This document shows, piece after piece, positions 1 to 7,223 of a stretch of 35,435 bases of DNA (positions are counted from its first letter, which is position 1; every line of letters begins with the position of its first letter). Below the pieces are notes generated by a model. That model was given only the letters and a program-made list of their open reading frames with translations, ran no database searches and had not been told where the DNA came from. The position numbers and the translations under genes are program-made. The DNA comes from Candidatus Saccharimonadota bacterium (GTDB lineage: Bacteria; Patescibacteriota; Saccharimonadia; Saccharimonadales; UBA4665), in contig JAICKC010000014.1 of the NCBI GenBank assembly GCA_025928155.1, forward strand, positions 1 to 35,435. The letters run 5' to 3'.

Positions 1-2
1 AC

Positions 3-593
3 GGCAGCAAAGGCTCCGACGACCCGAGTATGACTTCCGAGCGCCTGGTGCAGACCCGCGAGCAGGAACAGCGCGATGCTGCCACGACACTTGGGGTCAA
101 GGAAGTACACTTCCTGCACTACGAAGACGCTATGCTGGAAGTCACGTTGCCGCTCAAAAAGGACATCGTGCGGGTCATTCGCCAGGTGCGGCCCGACACG
201 GTGGTCGTGATGGATCCGACAGTGGTGTATGGGAGTATGAATGGCCTGTCGTTCCTAAACCATCCTGACCACCGCGCCGCGGCTCAGGCTACGCTGGATG
301 CCGTGTTTCCGCTAGCGCGTGACCGGCTAACTTTTCCAGATCTGCTGCGACAGGAAGCCTTGCAGCCCCATAAAGTTGAGCATGTCCTACTCATGAACGC
401 GCTTGGCAACCAAGACTATTTTATAGACATTAGCGACGTGTTCGAAACAAAAGTGGCGGCGTTTCTAAAGCATGCCAGCCAGTTTCCGGATCAGGCTGGC
501 GCGCGGGCTATGCTGGAGCAAATGGGTTCAAGCGCCGGTGCCAAAACCGGCAGCAAGTATGCCGAGGGGTTCGTGCGCCTAGACATTCAATAA
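3..593 (+). CDS. PIG-L/LmbE-family deacetylase, 5' truncated
   Basis: C-terminal part (about 196 residues) of a zinc-dependent PIG-L/LmbE-type N-acetylglucosaminyl deacetylase. The frame is open to the left edge, so the N-terminal AHPDD zinc motif lies outside the window. Visible family features are the stretch GSDDPSMTSERLVQTREQEQ that normally follows the first strand, and the second zinc motif HPDH in FLNHPDHRAA. The first in-window ATG (30) is internal: residues before it already match the family, so it is not the start. Such enzymes deacetylate GlcNAc-linked substrates (mycothiol, bacillithiol or GPI-like precursors); the actual substrate is not deducible here. Confidence 0.85.
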   Translation, partial: GSKGSDDPSMTSERLVQTREQEQRDAATTLGVKEVHFLHYEDAMLEVTLPLKKDIVRVIRQVRPDTVVVMDPTVVYGSMNGLSFLNHPDHRAAAQATLDAVFPLARDRLTFPDLLRQEALQPHKVEHVLLMNALGNQDYFIDISDVFETKVAAFLKHASQFPDQAGARAMLEQMGSSAGAKTGSKYAEGFVRLDIQ

Positions 594-622
594 CCTTACC
601 GACAAGGGGGAGATAAGTAGCC

Positions 623-1438
623 ATGAAGCAAACGGTCAGCCTCAATAGTGGTACCGATATGCCCATTCTCGGGCTGGGCCTATGGCGGGTTAAAGAGGAG
701 CAAGAGTGTGCGCGGGTAGTCAATTGGGCTCTGGCAGCCGGGTACACGCACTTTGACACGGCGCAGCTCTATGGCAACGAAAGCTACCTGGGCAGCGCGT
801 TCAAGGATGCCGATGTGAAACGCGAAGACCTCTTCATCACGACCAAGATTAAAAACAACAATCAGTGGTGGGTCGACCTGATTCCGAGCTTTGAGGAGTC
901 GCTCCAAAACCTGCAGATGGAATATGCCGATTTGCTGCTCCTGCATTTTCCGGTTACTGAACTGCGCCGGCCGGCTTGGCGGAGAATGGAAGAGTTGGCA
1001 GCCAGCGGCCGTGCTAAAGCCATCGGGGTAAGCAACTACACTATCAGGTACCTTGAAGAACTGCTGAGGGAATGCGCTATTAAACCGGCAGTGAATCAGG
1101 TGGAATTGCACGTCTATCTACAGCAGCCCGAGTTGGTGCAGTACTGCAAAGACCATGACATTGTAGTCGAGGCATATTCGCCGCTCGCCCACGGCCATGG
1201 TCTAGACAACCCTACACTCGCGGCAATTGGTAAGAAGTATGGCAAGAGTCCGGCGCAGATTATGATCCGTTGGTGTCTAGAGGCGGGCACGGTGCCATTG
1301 CCAAAGTCGGTACACGAAGACCGCCTTAAGGAGAACTGTGACGTATTTGATTTCGAGCTTGATGTGGATGGCATGACACAGCTCAAACAGCTGGATACGG
1401 GCTACCGAACCGCGTGGGATCCAACCCACGTAGCCTAG
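623..1438 (+). CDS. Aldo/keto reductase
   Basis: A 271-residue NADPH-dependent aldo/keto reductase with the family's usual length and TIM-barrel motifs. The catalytic tetrad is visible as Asp45 and Tyr50 (FDTAQLYGNE), Lys75 (TTKIKNNN) and His108 (LLLLHFP). The cofactor region IGVSNY and the C-terminal PLPKSVHEDRLKEN segment are also present. It reduces aldehydes or ketones to alcohols in the cytoplasm and may detoxify methylglyoxal-like carbonyls, which would suit the VOC gene downstream (inference). Start 623 is supported by a GGGGGAG ribosome-binding site at 606-612. It follows the deacetylase by 29 nt and may be cotranscribed with it. Confidence 0.93.
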   Translation: MKQTVSLNSGTDMPILGLGLWRVKEEQECARVVNWALAAGYTHFDTAQLYGNESYLGSAFKDADVKREDLFITTKIKNNNQWWVDLIPSFEESLQNLQMEYADLLLLHFPVTELRRPAWRRMEELAASGRAKAIGVSNYTIRYLEELLRECAIKPAVNQVELHVYLQQPELVQYCKDHDIVVEAYSPLAHGHGLDNPTLAAIGKKYGKSPAQIMIRWCLEAGTVPLPKSVHEDRLKENCDVFDFELDVDGMTQLKQLDTGYRTAWDPTHVA

Positions 1439-1529
1439 TAGAATGTGTGTCGCCGGCGGATGTAAAAATTATTACTTACTGCCTAGACGGCTTGCGATAG
1501 TATAAGTACGGAAACGAGGTTTTCCAGGG

Positions 1530-1556
1530 AAAGGGCCCGATACTTCCGGGCCTTTT
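1530..1556 (+). terminator. Probable intrinsic terminator after the aldo/keto reductase
   Basis: A 10-bp stem is formed by 1530-1539 and 1547-1556 (AAAGGGCCCG with CGGGCCTTTT, one G-U pair) with a 7-nt loop, and ends in four T residues. A smaller GGAAA/TTTCC hairpin precedes it at about 1511-1526. It lies between the reductase stop and the VOC promoter, where a terminator is expected. The T tract is short. Confidence 0.6.
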
Positions 1557-1583
1557 AAAGTGGACGCACTACTCGGGCCAGGC

Positions 1584-1589
1584 TATGAT
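1584..1589 (+). promoter_or_regulatory. -10 box of VOC gene, leaderless
   Basis: TATGAT ends 6 nt before the ATG at 1596. Normal -10 to +1 spacing would place transcription initiation at or next to the A of the start codon. Confidence 0.5.
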
Positions 1590-1595
1590 TACCCT

Positions 1596-2015
1596 ATGTA
1601 TACATTTCACCACGTCGCTCTGAGCGTCACAGATCGGGATCGTTCGGTAGTGTTTTACGGCAAGCTCGGGTTTACCCAGGTTCATTTATGGGCGGCCGAT
1701 GATGGCAGCCTAACCATCACGCATCTTAAGAACGGCGATATGATTCTGGAGCTATTTTGCTACAAGAATTACCAAGCTGCTCCGGAAAGTATTCACACCA
1801 CAAAGACTGACCTACCAATAATCGGCACCAAACACTTCGGGCTCAAAGTGGATTCAATTGAGGCGGCACGAGAAGATTTGGCTGGCAAAGGCATGGTAGA
1901 TAAAGCCGTCGAGATACAGCAAGGGCGCACCGGTCCGCGCTTTTTCTTTATCGAAGATCCGGATGGTATATTGGTAGAGATAGCGGAAGATAAAAGGAAG
2001 TTTTTACATGGCTGA
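1596..2015 (+). CDS. VOC (glyoxalase/bleomycin resistance) family protein
   Basis: A 139-residue vicinal-oxygen-chelate protein with two beta-alpha-beta-beta-beta modules. The usual metal-ligand positions are visible: His in the opening FHHVALSV, Glu in MILELF, His in KHFGLKV and Glu in ILVEIAED. Family members bind a divalent metal and act as glyoxalase I, dioxygenases or drug-binding proteins; the substrate is not clear. The ATG at 1596 is preferred over the GTG at 1560 because the domain begins there and a -10 box sits just upstream. It overlaps the next gene by 8 nt, so the two are translationally linked. Confidence 0.88.
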   Translation: MYTFHHVALSVTDRDRSVVFYGKLGFTQVHLWAADDGSLTITHLKNGDMILELFCYKNYQAAPESIHTTKTDLPIIGTKHFGLKVDSIEAAREDLAGKGMVDKAVEIQQGRTGPRFFFIEDPDGILVEIAEDKRKFLHG

Positions 2016-2388
2016 ACTCGAGCAAACCTACGAAATCAAAGCGCCAGTGAGTAAAGTATGGCAGGCGTTGACCGATGCGGAGACGGCTGGCAAATGGGGC
2101 GCCGCACCCGCCAAACTGGACGCGCGTGAGGGTGGCCAGTTCAGCTATTGGGATGGCGACATCCACGGTACGTTCACCAAGCTTGAACCCATGCAGGTTA
2201 TTGAGCAAGATTGGTATGGTCATGACAACCCCACCTGGAGATACAGAGTACGATTTACATTTGAAGACCGCGGCGATAGCACCACAGTGCATATGCTCTA
2301 CGCCGGCGATATCGTGGATGAGCAAAGAGATATTGCCGATTGGCGTGACTACTACTTTGACCCTATTAAGAAACTGCTAGAGGTCTGA
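2008..2388 (+). CDS. AHSA1/SRPBCC-domain protein
   Basis: A 126-residue single-domain Bet v 1-like (SRPBCC, AHSA1 type) protein. It opens with EQTYEIKAPVSKVWQALTDA, the typical first strand and helix. It continues with the GGQFSYWDGDIHGTF strand pair and the WYGHDNPTWRYRVRFTFE region and ends with the long C-terminal helix. Such proteins bind hydrophobic ligands in a deep cavity. Start 2008 has an AGGAAG ribosome-binding site at 1996-2001 and overlaps the VOC stop by 8 nt. VOC and AHSA1 genes often lie side by side in bacteria, sometimes in stress or resistance contexts; the specific role is unknown. Confidence 0.85.
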   Translation: MAELEQTYEIKAPVSKVWQALTDAETAGKWGAAPAKLDAREGGQFSYWDGDIHGTFTKLEPMQVIEQDWYGHDNPTWRYRVRFTFEDRGDSTTVHMLYAGDIVDEQRDIADWRDYYFDPIKKLLEV

Positions 2389-3035
2389 CAATAAAATTAC
2401 AGTCGCCAAGGTTACCGCGCAGCGATGGGTTTACGGTGATTGCTGCAAACGGTATTGCAGCCGAAGCTTCGTTTAGACGGACGTGTTTGAGCAATGCAGA
2501 TCTAAGCAGCGTGAGGGCCAGAAATCTCAGCTTTGACGAGGCTGTACTTAAAAAAATACTCTTTGGTGAAGCTTGGCTGGAGCAGCTCAGTTTGATGGAT
2601 ACTGAGCTGATACGGTGCGATTTTGCAGCAGCCCGACTAGTCGGTAGCTCGCTTATACGCGTGCATGTGAGGGGTACACGTTGGGCAGGTGCCGATCTGA
2701 GCTGGTCGATTATAAAAGATGTAGTATTTGAGGACTGCAAGCTTGATATGGCTAATCTTCGGTTCTCCAAGCTGGCTCGGGTGCAGTTTATAAACTGCAC
2801 CCTGGACGAGACTGACTTCCAAGTAGCGGAGCTAACAGACGTTGTATTCGACTCCTGCAGGCTGGATAAAACTGCGTTCGACCGCTGTAAGCTCAAAGCA
2901 GTTGACGCTCGCAGCTCGCAGCTGTTCGACATCCGCGGTTGGCACTCACTGCGTGGTCTGACCATTGACTCCGTCCAGCTCGCTGCCGTCGCGCCGGAGC
3001 TCGCTGCTGAGCTTGGTCTGGTTGTCAAAGCGTAG
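2385..3035 (+). CDS. Pentapeptide-repeat protein (start codon unusual)
   Basis: A pentapeptide-repeat protein built from tandem five-residue units around central Leu or Phe, for example CDFAAARL, ADLSWSI, ANLRFSKL, TDFQVAEL and TAFDRCKL, which should fold as a right-handed quadrilateral beta-helix. Function is unknown; some relatives mimic DNA. The first conventional start in the frame is GTG 2436, but the codons before it read LQSPRLPRSDGFTV, which resembles the Q-P-P-R-L-P opening I recall for this family. The frame opens at 2370 (TAA at 2367), so the start is probably CTG 2385, overlapping the AHSA1 stop in CTGA, or ATA 2391. Length is 216 residues from 2385. Confidence 0.8.
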   Translation: MTIKLQSPRLPRSDGFTVIAANGIAAEASFRRTCLSNADLSSVRARNLSFDEAVLKKILFGEAWLEQLSLMDTELIRCDFAAARLVGSSLIRVHVRGTRWAGADLSWSIIKDVVFEDCKLDMANLRFSKLARVQFINCTLDETDFQVAELTDVVFDSCRLDKTAFDRCKLKAVDARSSQLFDIRGWHSLRGLTIDSVQLAAVAPELAAELGLVVKA

Positions 3036-3045
3036 CATACCCGCG

Positions 3046-3054
3046 TGCTACAAT
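3046..3054 (+). promoter_or_regulatory. Extended -10 TGCTACAAT, leaderless
   Basis: TGCTACAAT ends 6 nt before the ATG at 3061, implying a leaderless transcript and supporting 3061 as the start. Confidence 0.6.
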
Positions 3055-3060
3055 GCCTCT

Positions 3061-3669
3061 ATGGATACGAGTAAGGATATTGTACCCACCGACTCGAGGT
3101 ATACTCCGTTCACGCAGCAGCCCTATTGTTGTGTCCCGACGAGTATCTCCATGATTATGTACCGGCACGGTATACCGCTCATGTCCACTGAAGAACTTGG
3201 GTATCATTTGGGGCTAACCGTCCCGCCGGAAGACGAACAGTTCTTCTACAACGTCCGGGTCGCCAAGCAACCGCCATCAGCTGCGGGTTACGGCACCCAA
3301 ATTTATAACCCTGACTATGAGCCGAACAAGGTGTTTGAAAGGCTCGCTATCCCTTTGAGCGTTAGGCTGCAACTAGCCACCGATATCCCGGACGAAGCTA
3401 CGTTGCTGACTGCGCTTGAGGAGAGCGAAGCAAACGACACGGATGCGCTTCTGTGCTTTAATCACGGTGTTATACGCGGCGAGTATCGGCCGAACACCGG
3501 ACACGTGGTGGTGTTTGACCGGATAGTTGACGGTAAGGTGCGCATCGTCGACCCGAACCCAAAACACCCGAAATGGCGACTTGTGGAGCCCGAGCTGCTG
3601 CTGGAGGCGATACGGCGACATGGCAATGGCTATTCTGGCGGCGTTTGGCATTTTAGGTGGCAGGCATGA
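3061..3669 (+). CDS. C39-like papain-fold protein
   Basis: A 202-residue protein resembling C39-type cysteine peptidases. The N-terminal QQPYCCVPTS (Cys23/Cys24, preceded by Gln) is the likely nucleophile motif. NTGHVVVFDRI carries a candidate catalytic His148, and VRIVDPNP gives Asp164 at the usual third position. Relatives cleave double-glycine leader peptides or act as peptidases or isopeptidases. No transporter domain or signal peptide is present, so this is a stand-alone cytoplasmic form. The start is 3061 rather than upstream because an extended -10 sits 6 nt before it. The stop overlaps the next gene's ATG (ATGA). Confidence 0.75.
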   Translation: MDTSKDIVPTDSRYTPFTQQPYCCVPTSISMIMYRHGIPLMSTEELGYHLGLTVPPEDEQFFYNVRVAKQPPSAAGYGTQIYNPDYEPNKVFERLAIPLSVRLQLATDIPDEATLLTALEESEANDTDALLCFNHGVIRGEYRPNTGHVVVFDRIVDGKVRIVDPNPKHPKWRLVEPELLLEAIRRHGNGYSGGVWHFRWQA

Positions 3670-4112
3670 ATGGTATTGACCCCAGCCTGGACCAAATAGC
3701 CGACTGCCTCTACCGTTTGTCGGCGAAGGCGGTAATCATCCAAGACGGCAAGCTGCTCATGGCCAAAGAGCGCGAGGGGTGGTGGGGGCTACCGGGCGGC
3801 GGCATTGACCACGGCGAAACAGTGGAACAGGCGCTCCGGCGTGAGCTATCAGAAGAACTCGGCCTTGCATTTGGCGATATACGCTGGGATTCTCAGGTTC
3901 TCTTCGTAGGCCTTGGCGCGGTACTGAACGGTATTCCAAAGGCGAACTTATTTTACCGCGTGCATGTGATCACCGAAAAGGTACAGTCGACCGACCACCT
4001 CCTCGGCTATGCTTGGTACGCGGCTGACGAGATTCCGCAGCTGCACCTAGGCCCGTCAATGCGCAGCTGCGTCGAGCAACTGACCACGTTTTTGCGAGCC
4101 ACTGAAAGCTAA
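3666..4112 (+). CDS. Nudix hydrolase
   Basis: A 148-residue Nudix hydrolase with a complete Nudix box (G-x5-E-x7-REUxEExGU) in GGGIDHGETVEQALRREL followed by SEELGL. It hydrolyses a nucleoside diphosphate linked to another moiety using a divalent metal; the substrate is not identifiable. The ATG at 3666 is chosen over the in-frame GTG at 3657 because AGGTGG (3655-3660) is well placed and the ATG overlaps the upstream stop as ATGA, indicating translational coupling. Confidence 0.92.
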   Translation: MNGIDPSLDQIADCLYRLSAKAVIIQDGKLLMAKEREGWWGLPGGGIDHGETVEQALRRELSEELGLAFGDIRWDSQVLFVGLGAVLNGIPKANLFYRVHVITEKVQSTDHLLGYAWYAADEIPQLHLGPSMRSCVEQLTTFLRATES

Positions 4113-4126
4113 GGCTGCAGAAAAGT

Positions 4127-4789
4127 ATGACGACGCACGTTCTGTACTTCAACGGCCTCGGCCGAGGCAAAATGCGCTGGCGTGAACGGCTAGTCGTACG
4201 GTATCTTGCCAAGCGGGAAGTTGCGGTTACCCATGTGCCGATTGACTGGTATGCGGACGAATCGTTCCAAGCTCTGCTCGCACGTACGGTCAAAATCACC
4301 AAGGCGCAGCTCAAAGAGGGCGGTGATCTGGTTCTGGTCGGTTCAAGTGCCGGCGGCAGTCTGGTAGTGAATATAGCCGGCGAGCTGCATGACTCGCATC
4401 TCAGTGCGGTCACTCTTTGCAGCCGTCTGCACGAAGCGCCGCTCAAATGGTGGGACCGGCGCGATCTGACGCGCATGGCACATATTGGCAGCAAGCATCC
4501 TGCTCAAGCCTTCTATGATTCAGTGACATATTGCGGCAACATCACCATTCCAAAACTTATAGCTAAAGATAAACAGCGGATCATTATCACGCAGCAGTGG
4601 GCCGACTTTGTCGTACCGCGCCAGACTATGGACGTACCTGGTGTCCGCATCTACAGGGTTTCTGGCCTCGGTCACGGCTGGGGTATCGCCATGGCTGCCC
4701 GCCGTTTACCCAAGATTATAGAGAGCCTACCGTTGGCTGGCAGGTTGCGCACAGACCACTCAGCTCAATCTGATGCTTCCGTAACGTAA
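4127..4789 (+). CDS. Alpha/beta hydrolase-fold protein
   Basis: A 220-residue alpha/beta-hydrolase-like protein. It has an N-terminal strand VLYFNGLGRG (oxyanion-hole region), a nucleophile elbow GSSAGG with Ser74, a late acid in QQWADFVVP and a C-terminal His in SGLGHGWG. These give a plausible Ser-Asp-His triad; the substrate is unknown. It lies 14 nt after the Nudix gene and is probably in the same operon. Its last 74 bp overlap the end of the convergent fur-like gene, so the two transcripts would be antisense there. Confidence 0.75.
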   Translation: MTTHVLYFNGLGRGKMRWRERLVVRYLAKREVAVTHVPIDWYADESFQALLARTVKITKAQLKEGGDLVLVGSSAGGSLVVNIAGELHDSHLSAVTLCSRLHEAPLKWWDRRDLTRMAHIGSKHPAQAFYDSVTYCGNITIPKLIAKDKQRIIITQQWADFVVPRQTMDVPGVRIYRVSGLGHGWGIAMAARRLPKIIESLPLAGRLRTDHSAQSDASVT

Positions 4790-5144
4790 AATTGTACGCA
4801 ACAGCCAAATCGTGTAAGTAGGCTTCGAGTTTAGGGTCTTCTGACAGCGGGACTACTTGGCCGCAGTGCAAGCATGTTGCGTGGTGATGATGCTCGTGAA
4901 AGGCATCGCTTAGCTCCAGTTTATATTTCCAACCGGCTTGCAGTCGCTGTACTATAGAGAGCCGCTCAAACAGTGCCACGGAGCGATACACAGTCGCCCG
5001 GTCGATGTCATTGCAGCGGATCACGAGTTCACCCATGGTGAGTGGTTCCTGCCCCTGCAAGGCAGCCAAGACAGCCTGCCGAGCTGCAGTTACACTTTGT
5101 CCGTGCTGCTTCAGAACCTGTTCTAGTTGTGCCGAAGGCTGCAT
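4716..5144 (-). CDS. Fur/Zur-family metal-responsive repressor
   Basis: A 142-residue Fer-uptake-regulator family protein. It has an N-terminal winged helix (QSVTAARQAVLAAL, then DRATVYRSVALFERL), a His-rich hinge HEHHHHATCLHCG and two CxxC pairs (CLHC, CATC) that hold structural zinc. The neighbouring divergent ZIP transporter suggests zinc or another divalent metal as the effector, so a Zur role is the best guess. ATG 5144 is preferred over the ATG at 5180, which lies inside the palindromic operator, because domain homology starts there and TGCTACGAT ends 6 nt upstream. The operator next to its own -35 region implies autoregulation. Confidence 0.88.
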   Translation of the reverse strand: MQPSAQLEQVLKQHGQSVTAARQAVLAALQGQEPLTMGELVIRCNDIDRATVYRSVALFERLSIVQRLQAGWKYKLELSDAFHEHHHHATCLHCGQVVPLSEDPKLEAYLHDLAVAYNFTLRKHQIELSGLCATCQPTVGSL

Positions 5145-5150
5145 GTCGCA

Positions 5151-5159
5151 ATCGTAGCA
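5151..5159 (-). promoter_or_regulatory. Extended -10 TGCTACGAT of fur-like gene
   Basis: On the minus strand TGCTACGAT ends 6 nt before the ATG at 5144, predicting a leaderless transcript. Confidence 0.5.
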
Positions 5160-5175
5160 TAAATTGCGACAAAGT

Positions 5176-5194
5176 TGCAAAAATAATTATTGCA
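5176..5194. promoter_or_regulatory. Fur/Zur-box-like 19-bp palindrome
   Basis: TGCAAAAATAATTATTGCA is a 9-1-9 inverted repeat with 8 of 9 positions paired, the geometry of Fur-family operators. It lies about 20 bp upstream of the -10 of the regulator gene and overlaps the proposed -35 (5190-5195) of the ZIP gene, so one bound dimer could repress both directions. Confidence 0.7.
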
Positions 5195-5219
5195 GCGCAA
5201 ACTCATGTGCAGGTAAACT
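5190..5219 (+). promoter_or_regulatory. Promoter of the ZIP transporter
   Basis: TTGCAG (5190-5195) and TAAACT (5214-5219) are separated by 18 bp. The -35 overlaps the palindrome at 5176-5194. This gives a short leader with GAAGG about 10 nt before the ATG at 5241. Confidence 0.5.
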
Positions 5220-5240
5220 TAACGTGAAGGCACGCAACCT

Positions 5241-5963
5241 ATGCTCCCAATTTTACTATCCTGCGGAACGTTCTTTTCCACCCTGACGGGTGGGCTTACT
5301 GGGCTTAAGAACAGCGATAAACTGCACCGGCTGCTCGGCTTTACCGCTGGCGTGGTCATGGGCGTGGTAGCCTTTGATCTCTTACCGGAAATCTTTGACT
5401 CACTGGGTCACGGCGTATCGGCGCGTGACGCTATGATTGCGCTGATGTGCGGCTTTCTGCTGTTCCATGTCGTCGAAAAAACCATCCTCATCCACCACAG
5501 CCAGGAGCATGACTACGAAGTACACCACCACCCAGAGGTGGGCATTGTGAGCGCGCTGGCGCTCTCCGGCCACAGTTTTCTGGACGGACTTGGCATTGGC
5601 CTTGGCTTCCAGGCGGGTAACGCGGTCGGTGTTGCCGTGGCCATTGCCGTTATCGCACACGACTTTTCGGACGGCTTAAACACTGTGACCCTAATGCTCA
5701 TAAATCGCAACAATCGTCGTCGTGCGTTCGCTATGCTGTTGCTCGATGCACTGGCACCAGTCGTTGGAGCGGTTGTCGGCACGTCGGTGCACATAAGCGA
5801 TGCCGGGCTCACGTTGTATCTCAGTTTCTTTGCCGGCTTTTTACTGTACATCGGAGCCAGCGAAATCCTGCCCGAAGCCCATAGCAAGCATTCGTCTTAT
5901 GCGACCATCGGCCTGACTGTCCTGGGTGCGGTGTTCATGTTTTTTGTCACGCGTTTTGCCTAG
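5241..5963 (+). CDS. ZIP-family divalent metal transporter
   Basis: A 240-residue integral membrane protein of the ZIP (Zrt/Irt-like) family. It has about eight hydrophobic segments and the two signature metal-site helices, HSFLDGLGIG (TM4) and HDFSDGLN (TM5). A His-rich cytoplasmic loop, HHSQEHDYEVHHHPE, lies between TM3 and TM4. It should carry zinc or a related divalent metal across the cytoplasmic membrane. Divergent placement from a Fur/Zur-like regulator with a shared palindrome argues for metal-regulated uptake. The L,D-transpeptidase gene follows after 5 nt. Confidence 0.92.
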   Translation: MLPILLSCGTFFSTLTGGLTGLKNSDKLHRLLGFTAGVVMGVVAFDLLPEIFDSLGHGVSARDAMIALMCGFLLFHVVEKTILIHHSQEHDYEVHHHPEVGIVSALALSGHSFLDGLGIGLGFQAGNAVGVAVAIAVIAHDFSDGLNTVTLMLINRNNRRRAFAMLLLDALAPVVGAVVGTSVHISDAGLTLYLSFFAGFLLYIGASEILPEAHSKHSSYATIGLTVLGAVFMFFVTRFA

Positions 5964-5968
5964 AACCT

Positions 5969-6613
5969 ATGAAATTAGTGATTCCCCACCTCAGAAAAGT
6001 GCCTGAGTTGCCGCTGCTGGCGGTGGTTGGGGTGCTATTTCTGGCTGTCGTCGGCACATTCATCTTGGGCGGCCGCGCCGCTGAACTGCGCGAAAGCGGT
6101 GTAACGGCTGCCGAGGCAGCCGTTCCTAGACGCACGCAGCAACTGTCGTTACCAGCCCTGGCGTCCGCCACCACGGCGCAGTCAGCGGTAGGCCCGAATT
6201 GCGCTGAAAATGGAGCGAGTAAGCTACTACTCGTAAGTATTAGCCAGCAACACCTGTGGGCCTGTGATGGCACGAGGCTTGTTAAAGACACCGCTGTTAC
6301 CACCGGTGCACCCAACGCTCCGAAAGGTGTGGACGACTCGACACCGACCGGCAGCTGGCACGTTTACAGTAAGCAAACCAACCGCTACTTGAGTGGCTGT
6401 GATGTCAATGGCTGCTGGCACGATTACGTCCAGTACTGGCTGCCGTTCGACGGCAGTGTCGGTTTCCACGACGCCAGCTGGCAGACCTTCCCGTTCGGTA
6501 GCTCAGAATATCGAACAGATGGTTCGCACGGCTGTGTCCACCTGCCGGCTGATTTTATAAGCTGGCTCTACGCCTGGGCGCCGGTAGGCACAACCGTTAC
6601 CGTTGAGGCGTAG
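5969..6613 (+). CDS. L,D-transpeptidase (YkuD domain), membrane anchored
   Basis: A 214-residue protein with one N-terminal membrane helix (about residues 14-34) and an extracytoplasmic YkuD domain. The catalytic motif is intact: SHGCVH with Cys189, His187 and His191. The domain starts around LLLVSISQQHLWACDG, the usual first strand. It would form 3-3 peptidoglycan cross-links or attach proteins to the wall. Only 5 nt separate it from the ZIP gene, so cotranscription is likely. The last 17 bp overlap the convergent RBBP9-like gene. Confidence 0.92.
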   Translation: MKLVIPHLRKVPELPLLAVVGVLFLAVVGTFILGGRAAELRESGVTAAEAAVPRRTQQLSLPALASATTAQSAVGPNCAENGASKLLLVSISQQHLWACDGTRLVKDTAVTTGAPNAPKGVDDSTPTGSWHVYSKQTNRYLSGCDVNGCWHDYVQYWLPFDGSVGFHDASWQTFPFGSSEYRTDGSHGCVHLPADFISWLYAWAPVGTTVTVEA

Positions 6614-7190
6614 CCCCGTCAGTCAGCGCCGCTAATAGCTCAGGGAATTCTGGAGTGCCGAGATCTTCGAGGGTAAAGTGACCTTTGTCTTCGAACTCGT
6701 GGATGTCCAAGCCGCGAACAGCGCCCTGCAATATCTCTACGGTTTTGTGCACGGCTTGCTCGTCGTTCTTGGAAACAAAGACGCTTGTGACGGCAGTGCG
6801 GGCTGGGAAGTCCGGGTCAATAGCAAACTCAAAGAAGTCAGCCGTATCGCTGGCGGGGTTGTTGTCCGGGTTTGTAAACGGCGCCACGAGCGCCACCTTG
6901 CCGACATGCAAGTCCGGATGTTCACTCAGATAGCGGACCAGGAAGCCACCCCCGCAGCTGTGGCCGACCAAAATCGTATCCGATGCAAGCTCAAACCTCT
7001 CAAGCTCCTTTTTCCATTCGTTATAGCGCGGCCGGAATGGAAAGGGCGGTTCAATGCTCACCGCATGAATATCGCGCAGAATCAGCTGCCGCTTCAGCCA
7101 GCTAAACCAATGGTCCTCGCTATTGCTTGGCCGTTTTGGGTCGTAGTGTTCGTCTCTGTCTGGCCGGCCAGGCACAAGTATGGCGTTCAT
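6597..7190 (-). CDS. RBBP9/YdeN-type serine hydrolase
   Basis: A 197-residue small alpha/beta hydrolase of the RBBP9/YdeN type. It opens with NAILVPGRP and has a nucleophile elbow GHSCGGG (Ser78), an acid in VSKNDEQAV and a C-terminal His in DKGHFTLED. The natural substrate is not known. On the minus strand TGCTATAGT ends 7 nt before ATG 7190, giving a leaderless transcript. Only 33 nt separate this start from the divergent rmuC start. Its 3' end overlaps the L,D-transpeptidase gene by 17 bp. Confidence 0.88.
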   Translation of the reverse strand: MNAILVPGRPDRDEHYDPKRPSNSEDHWFSWLKRQLILRDIHAVSIEPPFPFRPRYNEWKKELERFELASDTILVGHSCGGGFLVRYLSEHPDLHVGKVALVAPFTNPDNNPASDTADFFEFAIDPDFPARTAVTSVFVSKNDEQAVHKTVEILQGAVRGLDIHEFEDKGHFTLEDLGTPEFPELLAALTDGATPQR

Positions 7191-7197
7191 GCGAACT

Positions 7198-7206
7198 ACT
7201 ATAGCA
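7198..7206 (-). promoter_or_regulatory. Extended -10 TGCTATAGT of RBBP9-like gene
   Basis: The minus-strand hexamer TATAGT (7198-7203) ends 7 nt before ATG 7190. It is back to back with the rmuC -10, 8 bp away. Confidence 0.6.
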
Positions 7207-7208
7207 GA

Positions 7209-7217
7209 TGGTACAAT
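7209..7217 (+). promoter_or_regulatory. Extended -10 TGGTACAAT of rmuC
   Basis: TGGTACAAT ends 6 nt before ATG 7224. This fixes the rmuC start inside the long upstream-open frame and predicts a leaderless mRNA. Confidence 0.65.
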
Positions 7218-7223
7218 AGCGTT

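Noticed and set aside
1441-1530. TATAAG at 1501-1506 as a promoter for a tiny RNA ending at the 1530-1556 hairpin
   Set aside because: No acceptable -35 or TGn extension; the hairpin is more simply the terminator of the reductase operon.
5164-5200. Outer TTGCG/CGCAA repeat as part of the Fur-type operator
   Set aside because: Its centre is displaced 3 bp from that of the 19-bp palindrome, so it is not part of the same dyad.
6678-7223. Long N-terminal extension of rmuC (open frame from 6678)
   Set aside because: It is antisense to the RBBP9-like gene, and a promoter plus the membrane helix place the start at 7224.
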